Of a DNA stretch of 64,000 nt, positions 11,749 to 24,800 are shown piece by piece. Origin of the DNA: Dysidea avara (Eukaryota > Porifera > Demospongiae > Dictyoceratida > Dysideidae). Made by a program: the position numbers and the translations under genes. The stretch covers positions 7,775,277 through 7,839,276 of the forward strand of contig NC_089281.1 in the NCBI RefSeq assembly GCF_963678975.1. Reading direction: 5' to 3'. How positions within the stretch are numbered: the stretch's first letter is position 1; every line of letters starts with the position of its first letter. The notes beneath the pieces are model-generated. The model ran no database searches and had not been told where the DNA came from. It was given only the letters and a program-made list of their open reading frames with translations.

Positions 11749-12595
11749 TGGATGATAACCACAATAAGGTTAGAACTTAAAATGGCGTCCGAAAAGCCAT
11801 CACCATGGTAAATAGGGACCCTTGTATGGCTTCGCGTGACATCAGAGGGCGCTTACTGTTCTAAATGAATAGGGTCTATTAAGATACTGTAAGTAGAATA
11901 ATAGAAGCCTTAGCGATAGAGAAAACCACTGTCTGTATTAAAGCGGTTTCTATGTACACAGATAACCTCGAAGCGCTATGGTTGCCACACGCGGTTCAGC
12001 TGGTAGAAGCCATGGAAGGCGTGTGATGAATGCTAGAACACAGATTATAGTTGAAAAGATCGTTTTACAGTAAAAATAAAATTTCTAGTTTAAAATAGGG
12101 GGTTCGGTCCAACCCCCCCCCCCCTAGGTACGGTCTAGAAATCCCCACCCGCTGCCCGACCTGGGGGGTAGGTGGGGCGTGACATTGATAGGTGCGTTAT
12201 GTTTCTCAGAGTCTGCAACGTACGAAAATCGATTGAACTTGCTAAAGTTGTATCGGCAGTAGGTTGTTAATCATGTAACTCCTCTTTTCTTGTAGAACTC
12301 GAGGTCAAACTCCTGGCGTGGCGGGCCCAATTGGGCGAATCTCAAGTTATACTTTTCCGCGCAGGCGCTTATTAAACGAACACATAATTTAACACCATGC
12401 CCCACCATAGATAATAGACACACCATATCTATGGCCCCACGAAGTGCATGCAGTTTTAGACGCAACCTGTCAAAAATACAGCTTGCCTATATATAACCAA
12501 GGGCACTCCAACTGATTAGCCATACAATTCGGGCTTTATATAGATTCAAGTTCCAGACGATGCGTATGCAGATATGAGCCGCATGCAGGGGCGTA

Positions 12596-13352
12596 GGGAG
12601 GGGGGTTCAGGAACCCTCCCTGTAAAATTTAGACTTCTGCAAGCAGGATCCTAACACACCATTTAGTGTGGCAGGACAAAATGAGTGAGCAATATAGTGT
12701 AATGGCACAGCACAACAATTGATAAAACTTACATTCATCTCTCAGGGAAGGATTTACAGAGGTAACATGAGCCCTCTTCAAAATTTGTTTAAAAGATCGA
12801 TATACTCTAATAGAGCAGTCAGGTATATACTCTAATAGAACATGCATGTAAATATCCGCCATGTCCATATGAAGTTTTTCAGCCAGCATTAAATGCAAAA
12901 CTTAGCATGACCTTATACTGCTATAGCTTTGGTATGCTGTGTTTAAAGATATAGAGCTCCAGTAATTTATCACTTGTGTTATGTAAAATGAATTCATGCT
13001 ATGCATATTTGTATAGTTATATTGTTTTGATTGTCATTTGTATCAGTGGATTCATGGCTCCTATACCACAGTGAGATATAACCATCACTTACAGATTACT
13101 ATATGTGTCTCTATGTGTTATGCTGTCTGTTTCCACTAGGTGACTTTATCTAGTACTACCTTCATCCCAGGGGCACTTAATGCATCATAATTAATGTACT
13201 TTTTGCATAAAATATAGCAATTTGCTGAGTTTTGATCTATTAAAATATTGAAAGTCTCTCAGCGGCTGGGGGCTGTGCCCCCAGACTCCTGCTTCTAGTA
13301 ACTCAATGCTGGTGCTGGAACCCCCCTTCAAAAAATCATGGCTACACCCCTG
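12596..13352. mobile_element. 757-bp CAGGGGCG-ended TIR element, 5-bp duplication
   Basis: Left end CAGGGGCGTAGGGAGGGGGG, right end terminating in GGCTACACCCCTG. GCATG flanks both ends (12591-12595, 13353-13357). No transposase frame. The interior has two copies of the ACTCTAATAGA motif near 12806-12838. Same group as 17298-17600 and 26249-26589. A poly-C run (12112-12124) and the short minus frame 12465-12271 precede it; neither is interpretable. Confidence 0.7.
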
Positions 13353-14856
13353 GCATGTGTGTAATTCTTTATGCTGCATTCAACTGCTTATATTATAAAG
13401 TAGAATATAAACCATCATCACCATTCATGCATGTATAGGGTTAATAGAATATATCGCTAGATAGTCTGTGTTTCGGCCACTATTAGTTTGGAGCCATATT
13501 GGCTGGCTCTGCATGCTGGCACTGTCTCTAAAAACTAGCAAAATAATTTGAATGGGATGAAAATAAAGCTGGCAACAAATGTGCCATTACATATCAGAAG
13601 AGTTTACTTGCATAACTAAGCTAGCTATAGCGGCAAAACTCAGTCAGTGGCCCTTTTAGTCCTGGCTTGCTCGGCTTTTGCTATTACAAATCAAACCAAA
13701 TTTGAGACCAAATTCAATTATTATGCATCATTTACTGCTTGAAAATAACTTAGCTATGTATAGTATGTTCACATTGAGCTGAATCCTCAAAAACATTTAA
13801 TAACTCATGGATGCAACTACACACGATCTTGAAATTTGGCTCATTTGTAGTGCTGCTTGACCTGCTAAAAATATTTCAAAATCTTGTTGTTCAAATGCTT
13901 GACATAATATTTATGGCCAATCAAAATTTTTGCAATACATTTCATATGGGGAAGCCATATAAACACAGTGTCCATTACAGCCCTTTCCCGAGCTTGTAAT
14001 GGAGCCAAACCATATACGTGTCTGTTGTTGACACCTTTGCTGTTACCAATAATCTTCTGGTTGGCTGAAATGTTAACTCTGTTGAGAAAAAATCCACTTT
14101 CAATTTTTAGCTGTTTTTCAGGATTCAGCTTAACGTGAACATACTATAATGAGTTTTAGCAAGTTATTTATGCCATGATAGATAATCTCTGCAGGTATAG
14201 CTAAAAAACTTGAGTATTAATAAATAACCAGACAATTATATTTAACCATGACCATGCAGTCCCAAAAACGTGTACAGGATAAGATTGTCATCAGCTGATA
14301 AGATTGCCATCAGCTGATCAGGGATTTTGAAAAGGGGTTTCACTACAGCTAAGTGACTGTTATATTAGAGTAGATTATATTTCCTGACTGTTTTATCAAT
14401 GTTTTCATCAAAATCATAATTCAGAACAATGTACCAGTGTTGTTGTCATCAGTATAAGAAATTATTGATAAAAGTTTCTGTTCTATGATAGTTTCCAGAT
14501 TCTGGAAACCTAAAATTTCAATTTCTTAATGTTTCAAGTACTGTGTAAAATCCAAAGGGGTTTCCTGAAACCCATGGAAACCCCCCCTGGGTATGCCCCT
14601 GTCAGTAACATATTAAAGTTGGGTAGATGCCATTACAACCATGGCTATAGCTATGTGTGTTAAAATCTTTTGCACAATATGTTTCAGTGATGTGTGGGGA
14701 TGTATGTACATATGCATTCTGTAAAAAGACAGCTGTTTGATGGAATGATGGTGTGACTACATTGACATCAGTAGTGTAGCACACTTCCTTTGAAAAAGTT
14801 ACCTTTAAATTGGCACTATTCAATGATTTGTTATTGTGTGTGATAGCCTGAGAGAA
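13353..14856. other. Intergenic, no gene recognised
   Basis: AT-rich flank upstream of the seven-helix receptor. An imperfect element may span about 14318-14606 (CAGGGATTTTGAAAAGGGG... to ...CCTGGGTATGCCCCTG), but no clear target duplication was seen. Confidence 0.4.
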
Positions 14857-15936
14857 ATGGTTGTTAGTATTATTCTGCTCCTTCTGCTCCTGATTTCAAC
14901 AGGCAGTGAGGCTGAAGCAACATGTTCTGATCAGCAGTCAACTGGGGGTAGTACTGAAGGTATGGCTAATGTCCAACAAGTCACTAAGTTACAATATTGC
15001 CTGGTGGATGACTGCACCATCATGAAGATCGACACTGGAGAGAAACTGGACATCGTATACACTACCGATAGTCTTCTCATCATCACTTCAGCAGGTAACC
15101 ACACTTCCATGATGATCTCCAAGAATGATAGTCCACCACCTTGTTTGCCAATGGATACCAATCATAATGATGACTTAGCCCCATTCCTAGGACAAATGGG
15201 ACTATTAATGCTTCTGATGATCATCAGTGGTTCTGTTCTAATTACGCACTTGTTGTCCAAAGAGCTACAGAATCTGTTTGGAAAGTTGCTCATACTTTAC
15301 AATCTTGCCTTGTGTCTGATGTTAGTTGGCCTTGTTACTTTATCAATAACTCATTTCCAAATAAAGCCCAATTCCCAAAAGTTTTGTCGTTTGGTTTTCT
15401 TTTTCTTTATGCAAGGAGATATGAGCAGTGAAGGGCTTGCCACATGCATACTAGCATACCTTGCTTACATCACGTATCTTGGCTATAACCTGCGTCGGTT
15501 AGATTCAGACGATTCCAAATGGTTCTATAGACACTGTCGTTTATATACAATTGGTATTCTTGCTCTATTTGATTTCTTCATATTATCATATGATTTGGCA
15601 ACTGGTAATGGAAAGCACACAATTTTACCAAATGGCCATTGTACATTCATTGGTTTGGATTATGACACTATGAAGATTGACCAAGTTAATGTCACTTTCA
15701 ACAAAATGGCTCAAATTGTTCTGTTTGCAATTTACCTCTTCTATTTCTACAAGCTCAATAAAGATCGCACCGATGTCTCTGTACCTCACAAGAAGTTGAG
15801 TCGAAGCCTTTTAAAGATTGCCATTGCCATGGGAGCTACCGTTGGCATTTCCCAATTCGTCTGGCTGCTTGATTTCTTTGTAAAAGATACAAATTACATT
15901 ATTGGCATAGTTGGTGGCTTTGCTCTCCTTGTATAG
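14857..15936 (+). CDS. Seven-transmembrane receptor, single exon, stop within helix 7
   Basis: Membrane receptor of unassigned GPCR class. I prefer the ATG at 14857 (context GAGAAATGG), because the product then begins with a clean signal peptide MVVSIILLLLLLISTGSEA; an upstream in-frame ATG lies at 14836. About 100 residues of Cys-containing ectodomain with a possible NHT glycosylation site precede helix 1 (MGLLMLLMIISGSVLITHLL). Helices 2-6 are clear (LILYNLALCLMLVGLV; FCRLVFFFFMQG; LYTIGILALFDFFIL; IVLFAIYLFYFY; IAIAMGATVGISQFVWLL). Helix 7, YIIGIVGGFALLV, is cut by TAG at 15934-15936. The same frame continues QCVVMSSILYKRM to TAA at 16012-16014, exactly where the rest of helix 7 and a tail would be. 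The helix 1-3 pattern recalls secretin/adhesion-like receptors, but no diagnostic motif settles this. Confidence 0.75.
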   Translation: MVVSIILLLLLLISTGSEAEATCSDQQSTGGSTEGMANVQQVTKLQYCLVDDCTIMKIDTGEKLDIVYTTDSLLIITSAGNHTSMMISKNDSPPPCLPMDTNHNDDLAPFLGQMGLLMLLMIISGSVLITHLLSKELQNLFGKLLILYNLALCLMLVGLVTLSITHFQIKPNSQKFCRLVFFFFMQGDMSSEGLATCILAYLAYITYLGYNLRRLDSDDSKWFYRHCRLYTIGILALFDFFILSYDLATGNGKHTILPNGHCTFIGLDYDTMKIDQVNVTFNKMAQIVLFAIYLFYFYKLNKDRTDVSVPHKKLSRSLLKIAIAMGATVGISQFVWLLDFFVKDTNYIIGIVGGFALLV

Positions 15937-16014
15937 CAGTGTGTAGTGATGTCCTCAATCCTGTACAAAAGGATGTCTCAAGTCTGCAAACACAGAAATG
16001 AAACTCCTCCATAA

Positions 16015-17297
16015 CTATATTTACTCACCTTTACCATTGACCAAACTACTATATTGCGGCTATATACACTAACTATTAATTATATGTACCATGGCATTAT
16101 TTTCAGCAGCATATATAGCCGGATGATAATTAAGTTTCTCTTGCATTAATTAATTCTCATCGTATGATGGTCATATATACATTCTTGAATAGATCTAAAC
16201 CTTGCTCTTAGTAAAAAATTTTGTTACCATTAGGGGTAGGCCGGGCATACATCAACATGTTACCATGCATGTGTGTAGTAGTGCTTGAATTCAAAAAGTA
16301 GCCAGCAACTAAATTTACCTTTGTATAGCTCAAGTAGCTGCATACATCTGTCATATTATAGTTTGATAAATAAGTTGTCGCTTGTGTTAACATGCCATTA
16401 TTCTTACTTCTCTGTGGCTAAACCAAAATAGGGAGTTCATGTTGTATGTAACTATATACTTTCATTATAACTATTTGGACTGATTTAGGATATAAAATCT
16501 TGAACAGTTGGAGAGCTGCACTCCCCAGAACAGCAGAACATATTTGTGCACTCAACCAGAACTTGATCATATAAAGATTTCTCACTGCACAGCTCTGAAA
16601 AGTATTACAGTGCTTGTAATAGTATTTGAACCTTTAGCTTCTGCAAGGATCTTGGTGGAAATCCTTGATCTACTTAATCGGCCATTACAGTATATCTGTT
16701 CCGGGAACTTTTGGGCATGTAATGCTGGCTATGTTCTTGTCAAGAATTTATACAATCGTGATCATGTGTGCTGTAGTAGTACCCTTATTTATTTACTATA
16801 TTAAATACTGTACAAATCTCCAATGGAGTATTTAAGCACAGACTGTGCATAAATACTCCATACAGATACAAACAATTACACAAAATTTATACAGTAACTG
16901 GGTTAATACTCAATACGTATTCTCTTCTTAAAATCTTCTATATACAGTGTTGCTTCAATAACTGTACGTAGCTGGTAAACTGTTCCACATTTTAACCTTG
17001 ATAAGGCACATACATATGTATCACTATAAAGACTAGTATAAAGAGCCAGCTTTCCAACATATGCCACTTTGAACTGGGTATATAGCTAGCAGGGGAAAAC
17101 TAAACTGTGATATACTGCTACTACTACTATACTACTACTACTGTATCTTGTAGTGTTGCTACTATTCCAGGTGACAAAAAAGCAATTATGCAAGTTGTTT
17201 TCACAACTTGGTGATCATCATTACATACTGAATTGTTGTTATACTCTGCTACTGTGCATCAAGTAGCTAAAGCTGATGTCACCAACAGGTACTGGTA
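16015..17297. other. Intergenic, no gene recognised
   Basis: AT-rich with a small hairpin GGAGTATTTAAGCACAGACT / ATAAATACTCC near 16824-16861. The 98-codon plus frame at 16508 has no recognisable domain. Confidence 0.4.
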
Positions 17298-17600
17298 CAG
17301 GGGCGGATCCAGACTTTTAAAAAGGGGGGGTTCCACTTTGAAATTGCAACTTTAGCCTAGCTATATATAAGTTGAAGACCAAAAAAAAAAAAAAGAAAAG
17401 AAAAAAAAAAAAAAAGGTCATCACCTGCTGACAATAGCTGCCACCTCACCAACTATATTTCCTTCCTTATTTATATAACTAGATATATAGCTTGCTGAAA
17501 AGACTGCTGTGACTGCTCTATTAGAGTATCTCGAGTGAGAGAGGCTTTTCAAAAGGGGGGTTCCATGGAACCCTTGGAACCCCCCCTGGATCCGCCCCTG
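17298..17600. mobile_element. 303-bp CAGGGGCGGATCCAG TIR element
   Basis: Ends CAGGGGCGGATCCAG and CTGGATCCGCCCCTG, flanked by TGGTA at 17293-17297 and 17601-17605. The interior has an A-rich tract and GACTGCTCTATTAGAGTATC. No frame. A 5-bp duplication and these ends suggest a hAT5-like non-autonomous element (inference). Confidence 0.8.
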
Positions 17601-17658
17601 TGGTACATGTAACACAATTAAGTTACTCATTGATTTGTAAAACCATGTGCCAGTATAA

Positions 17659-17977
17659 GGCCATGAAAAGTTAATTATATGCTTCTGGTTCCCTGCGGGG
17701 TCATGTTTTATGAATTGTGCAATCACCATGCAATGATTGTCAAAACTTATGTTTTATACCTGTTGAACTGAGGTGTTATGTCTTGTAAACACTCTTTTCT
17801 TGTATCATGCAAGATACACAAACTTTTAAACTATGTTTTAACCTATAATTTCATGTTATACTGCCAAATGTACATGTATGCACATCAAAAAATTTGACAA
17901 ACAAAAATAAAATAAGACGTCTGGTCAATCTTGGGGAGTTGGTAGGACCAGAAACATATAATTAACTTTGCACAGAC
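17659..17977. mobile_element. Harbinger-like MITE, copy 1 of a two-copy family
   Basis: Left inverted repeat GGCCATGAAAAGTTAATTAT, then ATGCTTCTGGTTCC; its mirror GGACCAGAAACATATAATTA ends near 17970. TAA flanks both ends (17656-17658, 17978-17980). It is co-linear with the element at 22327-22658, including the interior GTCTTGTAAACACTCTTTTC. TWA duplications and GGCC ends are typical of PIF/Harbinger. Confidence 0.75.
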
Positions 17978-18105
17978 TAACAGTCAAGCAGTATAGATGA
18001 GCATACTGGGTGTCTCTCAGTGGTATAGATTACATCTCAGTTACATCACAATAATGCATACATAATTTCTGGCTTTCTGCATGAAGATCAATAATAGATG
18101 CAGCT

Positions 18106-18688
<583 letters not shown>

Positions 18689-18892
18689 CAGTGCAGAAGA
18701 AAGTAAGCTGAAGTATCAAACAATTTTGTATAGCAACTAAGTCAGTGTGTACATAGTTATAATACCTGTCAACATGCATGCAGCTCTGCACCTGTGACCA
18801 ATGCATACAGCTTCATAAATAGTTTCTTTGCATATGTTAACAGTTGTGTAGTGACAAGATACAAAGAGAGAAACAAAGAGATTACAAAAAGA

Positions 18893-21800
18893 TTAACAAA
18901 TTCTACAATGTTTCAACATTCTTTGCAGTTGAACTACATCAAAATTTTCTCCAAAATGTCTTCTGGATATTTCAAGAACAGCTGTAATAAACTGATCGAA
19001 TGATAAACAGTCATCCATCTCAGACAAATGGGTAAAAACAGCAGTGGCATTATTTTCATCAAACTTTGCATCAGAAATCAATTCAAAATACCTGTAAATC
19101 TCCAATATAACAAGTCTACAATACATTAAAGTTTTATATACTTTACAAATTTTGTGAAATCTGATAATTCCAACTTAACTCCACTGGAAATGTTTAAGAA
19201 CAGCTGCCTACATTGTTCAAGCAACATGAGGTCTGGATAATCCAAAGGCACTCGCGTATAGCTGGTATCTGCAGCAAGGTCATCATACCTACAAAACAAA
19301 TGCACAAACACATTAAAGGGAAGCGTAATGCTTGCTTACTTTAGTATCTTTCGTTGCATTATCTTCAAGCAGTCAGTCATAAATAACTTTTTAATCCGAA
19401 CATCTATGTCACTACCAAGCACCTCCACTACCCCTGGACTGACCAAACGTTCAAAACTAGTATCTTGGCTAGGATTGGAGTTGACTTCCAATAGATGCAG
19501 TTTACAATTCTCATCCATTAAAATATCAAACCCTAGAAGCTTAAGAAGCAAAGGCAACATTAAATAGGTGAATATTTTTTATAAGACTATATCAACTAAC
19601 TTGAAAGCAGTTGAGAGGCCCATCTAAATTTCTCTCCAGCATGTATGATCTAGATTCAATACGCAGGGTAGGAAGTACAGCAATTAATGTTTTAGCTACA
19701 ATCTCCTTGACATCTGTCCAAAATGAGGTCACATCATGCTGACTGCTCAACTGATCCAACGTATCATTCACAGTACGTTTACAATACTCTAATGAATACT
19801 CAGCATTGTTTTTGTTCACTGCATAGTTTGTTAAATGAATGTAGTCATTGGACAGATTATCTACAGTTGGAGCTTCATAAGGTGCAGTACAGAACCGTAC
19901 TAAACCACATGAGCTAATGTAAGCTTCTAAAGGATCAAAAGATGGGACAAGTACGTACAATCTCAAATCAAACTTCAATCCATCTAACAATAGAGGGTTG
20001 TTGATATATTCTTGCACTACGGCTGGTTCAGTATTGGTAATACTTTTGACATCTTTAAACAAGTATATTCCCACACCCAGGCTTCCCGCAGATGGTTTTA
20101 AAATAAACGTAGGTGACTGCCCAAGCTCCTTCTTTTGCTTAATGTATTTGTCAAGTTCATGGTGTTCCTCAGGATAACTCCATGACCTGGGATAAAACTG
20201 ATAATCAGCTGGAAAGAACCTCTGCATCCTGTTGAGTAATGATCCTAACGTTGATTTGCTAAAAGTATCTTTAATTCCTGAAATAAAAGAAGACATATGA
20301 CCAAATAGTTTTAGCATGCATAATACCAACACTTGCCTGGTGTGGTACTGACATAGGCTCCACATGGTATCCTCTGTGCCAAATAATCACGACGATGCCA
20401 ATAAAGATCACAATCTGGTTTCACACGATGCTCCTATGTAGTAAACAAATGGATTATGTTTTTTCCCACAAACACATACACACAATGAGCATTGGATATA
20501 AGCATAGCTATAAACAGTTGAGTAAAATCACAATTCTTACCACAATCAGCGTGATGAATCTTGATGAATAGGATAGCCCTTACTATACATTTAATTTTTG
20601 TTATGGGCCAGGCATTACTCTACTCAAAGCTTAATTGAGAAGTAGGTTCTGGTATGGTTCAAATACCCATTATTGTTCTGATACCCACCATTGTGGTAAG
20701 TAGAATTCTAGGAAAACAGGAATGGGAGCAACCAACTTGATAAAGGTCATCATGTCAACTAGATAGGTTGGATTTTTTTACAACCATTTTAATAAAGATA
20801 ACCATTTTAATAAAGAACCATTTTAATAAAGATTCAGCTATTAAATATGAAGAGGTTTACAATGTATAACAACAGTACCTATTTGGGAAATTAAACTTGC
20901 TGCTTCCAGATAAGATTGGGGTATACATGCGGCAGTATACTTGTCAAGCTGAAGAGGAATCCCCATGCATGACTGGTCATGTTGTTCTTAGTCTACTCAT
21001 TGGAGTCACTTATACACATACTTACATGTATATGTATTAGCTGCATCATCAAGAGTCTGTCAAATGGAAGATTTGGTGGTAACAGACGGCTGAATAAGTA
21101 AGTGCATTAATTCAGGGGCAGTTCCAGGGGATTCTGAGGTTTCCAGAAACCAGTCAAGTGTATTCAAGGAATTAATTGATTTGCAAGGCACAAGACGTTC
21201 AGATAGAGATACTCTAATAGAGCAGTCAATCACTAATAAAACATTCAGAGAAGCAGTGTAGCAAGCTATGTATAGTGGTCCCTCGATTATCCGGCCATTG
21301 ATTATCTGAATTTTCAATTATCCGAACTATGGAGGTGACTGTTCTATTAGAGTATTTTGTCTAAAGTGTGTGTTCTATTAGAGTATTTGTACAGGGCTCT
21401 GTATATAAATGAATGGGATTCTATTATCAGAACTTTTTGATTATCTGAACACTCTCAGGGCCCAACGAATTTGGATAATAGAGGGAGCACTGTAGCTATC
21501 AAGGAGGGGGGGGGGGGGGTTTGGATGGTTTGGACGACCCCAACCCAACCAGAGGCAGAATTTTTAAAAATTAAAAATCACATCAAATCTTACGGCCCTG
21601 GAGCTCTCCGGTAGCTACTTGTACACTGGTGCTCCTCTGTACTACTCTCAAGGGTCACACATTGCTTTAATACTAAAATATCATCAGGTGCAAATCATTG
21701 AGATTTATTGCATCATGTGATCAATTGTACATGTGATTCGTGGTAAAAATGGCGAAGGGACTGTTGGTTGGTTGAGACATAATACAAGGCGATAAATTTG

Positions 21801-24800
21801 AGTAGTTGTGTTATACATGTGTCGGGTTAGCACAGACTGTGAATAGTTAATGTATATTTACCTGCTGAATGGTTTATTTATACGCCACATGTTGCAGGCA
21901 CGTGATGTCTAGAATATATTGGAGTACAAGCCAAGTCTTAAGTTACTGATCATCAACAGGAGGACTGGTCAAGAATAATGCATACCCAGAAGTATTGCCA
22001 ACTAAGGGACTAGAGTGTGGAGGGCTCCCGTATGCTAGGAAATTGAAGTTGATTGTTGGCAGTATGTTGTCTGGAAGTGAAAATTAGTATTACAATAGGT
22101 TTATAGTTTCTATAAGCTGCATAAACAGCAGTGTGTAGGTTTTAGCTAGTTAGATGCACAAATAAATAGTACCTTTTGATGTTACTGCCTAAGGGCACAT
22201 TTTGTGTATGCATCATTTTTGTTTAAAAGTGGACTAGGGGGAATCACCTCAGGCCTTCCCCTAAAGACATTCCACTTCAAATCTGAACCCCCTTCAAGAA
22301 AATCCTGGCTACGCCCCTGGCTATAAGGTCACGATAGTTAGTTACATGTTTCTGGTTCCCTGTCTGGTAATTTTTTTTATGAATTGTGCAATCACCATAC
22401 AATGATTGCCAAAAGTTAAGTTCTATACTGTTGAACTGAGGTGATATGTCTTGTAAACACTCTTTTCTTGTATCAAGATACACTAACTTTATGTATCAAC
22501 TATGTTTTAACCTATAATTCATGTACTGCTATGTCAAATGTAGTGGTGCACTACGTCAAAATAATTGACAAACAAATAATAAAAAAAGAAGCCTGGTCAC
22601 CTGGTCAATCTTGGGGAGTTGGTGAGGACCAGAAACATATAATTTACTTTGCATGGCCTAAATAAGGAGTCTTATGTTGATAATAGTGAAGAGCAGTTAT
22701 TCTCAGCAGGGCAGTTTTTTCTCCTCTTAAGCTAGCTATATACGCTCCTGATCAGACCAAAAATCCTGGAGTTGCCTATGTAATTGAGGTCTGTACATTA
22801 ATACACTAAATTAAATTGAACATGACATGGCGTAATGAAAGTTGTGTGGGCAGTAGGGTCTGGCCACGTGAGACTAAAGTCAAGTATCAATTAATGGACA
22901 ATACGATGTTCAGACAACTGCTACTCACTTCCTAGAAATCCTGCAACTTAGGTTATTATACCAAAAGGTAGGCTACACTAAGCAGTAATTATCCTCCAAT
23001 AATCAGCTATGCATGATTAATAGCTTGAGAGTTGCAGGCAATAGTATGCTTGGTCTGATAAATTCTACGTTCGGACAAAACTATAAGTTTTCGGACTTTA
23101 ATTTTACTACCAGTAAACAATGTCCTACTATATACCTGTATTCATTAGCTATTAATGGCTAAGAAATGGTTTCGTTATCTTTAGCATAGAGGGAGTAGCA
23201 GCCTCACAATTTATAACAGTAAATTCAGACACATTTGATTTTAATTTAGCCATGCCCACCAGTAAAGGTAATGCTTTTGCAACAAATGCACCAGTGCTAA
23301 AGCACAGAAGCAAGTAAATAAATATCATTTAAGAGTAGAAGTATACTTTTAAAGTTTATATGTCCATTGGCATGGCTCCTAAATGAAGGAGATGCACGCA
23401 AGGTGGAAAAATGAAGTTAGAGAAATTACCTCCAGACCACCCACATATGTTAGTCTTGGTGCTCTATTACAAATACCGTTCTAAAAATTGAAAGGCATTC
23501 TTTCTCTACCCTATATGGGTGCCCAAAAATGCATGTAAATGCTGCTTTATGCACCCATATAAGGTAGAGAAAGAAACGCCTTTCCAGGATGGTATTTGTG
23601 ATAGGGCACCAAGACTAACATAATTATGTGGGTGGTCAGGAGGTAATTTCTCATAACTTCATTTTTCCACCTTGCGTGCATCCCTTTCATTTGCAACGTG
23701 CCAATGGAAATATCCTGAATATAAACTTTAAATCTACTCTTAAAGATATTTCTGTGCATTAGCACAGGTGCATTCGTTGCAAAAGCATTAACTTTACTGG
23801 TGGGATGGCTCAATTAAAAATAAAATATAAATTGTGAGGCTGCTACTCCCTCTATGCTAAAGATAACGAAACCATTTTTTGGCCATTAATAGCTATACAA
23901 ATAAATTGGACATTGTTTAGGCCACTTCAACTAAATCTTTTGTTTCTCGGACTGAAACTAGTTGACGCCACAAACTCACGCAATCGAACACGTGATCTTC
24001 AAAAATGAACAAAAACACTTCATTTACAAATTTTATGGGTCGGTCGGGTCCGAGAAACAAGAAATTTAGTTGAAGTGGCCTTACTGGTAGTAAAAATCAA
24101 AGTCCAAAAACTTGTAGTTATGTCCGAATGTAGAATTTATCTGACCGAGCATACTATTGCCTGCAACTCTCAAGCTCTTCAAGTTTTCAAGATTGTCAAC
24201 AAGATTTCTCCTCCTTATTTACATGAAGTTTTTTCGTTTGCTGTAGATGTCACTGGTCGCTCTGGTAGAAACGTACACAGGTTATATGTTCCCAGTGTTC
24301 GAACTAATTTTGGCAAACGGTTATTGGTCTACAGGGGCACAGCCATCTGGAACAGATTACCACCAGCACTTTATGGTGCTAAAACTGTGTCAGAATTTAA
24401 GAAATTGTATTGCATGTTGTAACTTCGTTTTGTGTATGTATGTATGTACTGTAAGGTACTCATATTGTATTTTTGTGTTCTCAGGGCATAGCTGAAAAAC
24501 AGCCTTTTTGGCTGATGCTATTTTCCCTGATTAAATAAAATAAAAAAGCTATTAATCATGCATAGCTGATTATTGGAAGATAATTACTGCTTAGAGTAGC
24601 TGCGTGAGTGCGAACATCGTATTGTCCGTTATTAATCGATACTTGACTCTAGTATCCGACGATGTATCGTCATAGATATTCTCCGTACCCGGAGAATATA
24701 CTATCTATGGTATTGCATTGCGATTTTTTAAATTTCAACTACTGAGTGTACATATTGCAACTACAACACTTATCACCTCACCACTTCCATGCCTAGTTCT

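Larger units (their letters stand above)
22875..24652. repeat. 1.8-kb palindrome with nested insertions
   Basis: The left arm (about 22875-23540) and right arm (about 23552-24652) are reverse complements: AAGTATCAATTAATGGACAA against its mirror near 24620-24646, GCATGATTAATAGCTTGAGA against 24165-24176 plus 24551-24560, ACTACCAGTAAACAATGTCC against 23908-23919 plus 24081-24093, and GTAGAGAAAGAA near the centre at about 23545. The right arm is broken by a Harbinger-like MITE and a LINE stump that are absent from the left arm. The left arm has about 50 bp extra near 22921-22975. It lies in TTLL intron 1. Confidence 0.85.

Noticed and set aside
12271-12465. 64-codon minus frame as a possible exon
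   Set aside because: No recognisable motif, no matching splice partners, next to poly-C and a TIR element.
16508-16804. 98-codon plus frame
   Set aside because: No motif, no good initiation context, composition like surrounding non-coding DNA.
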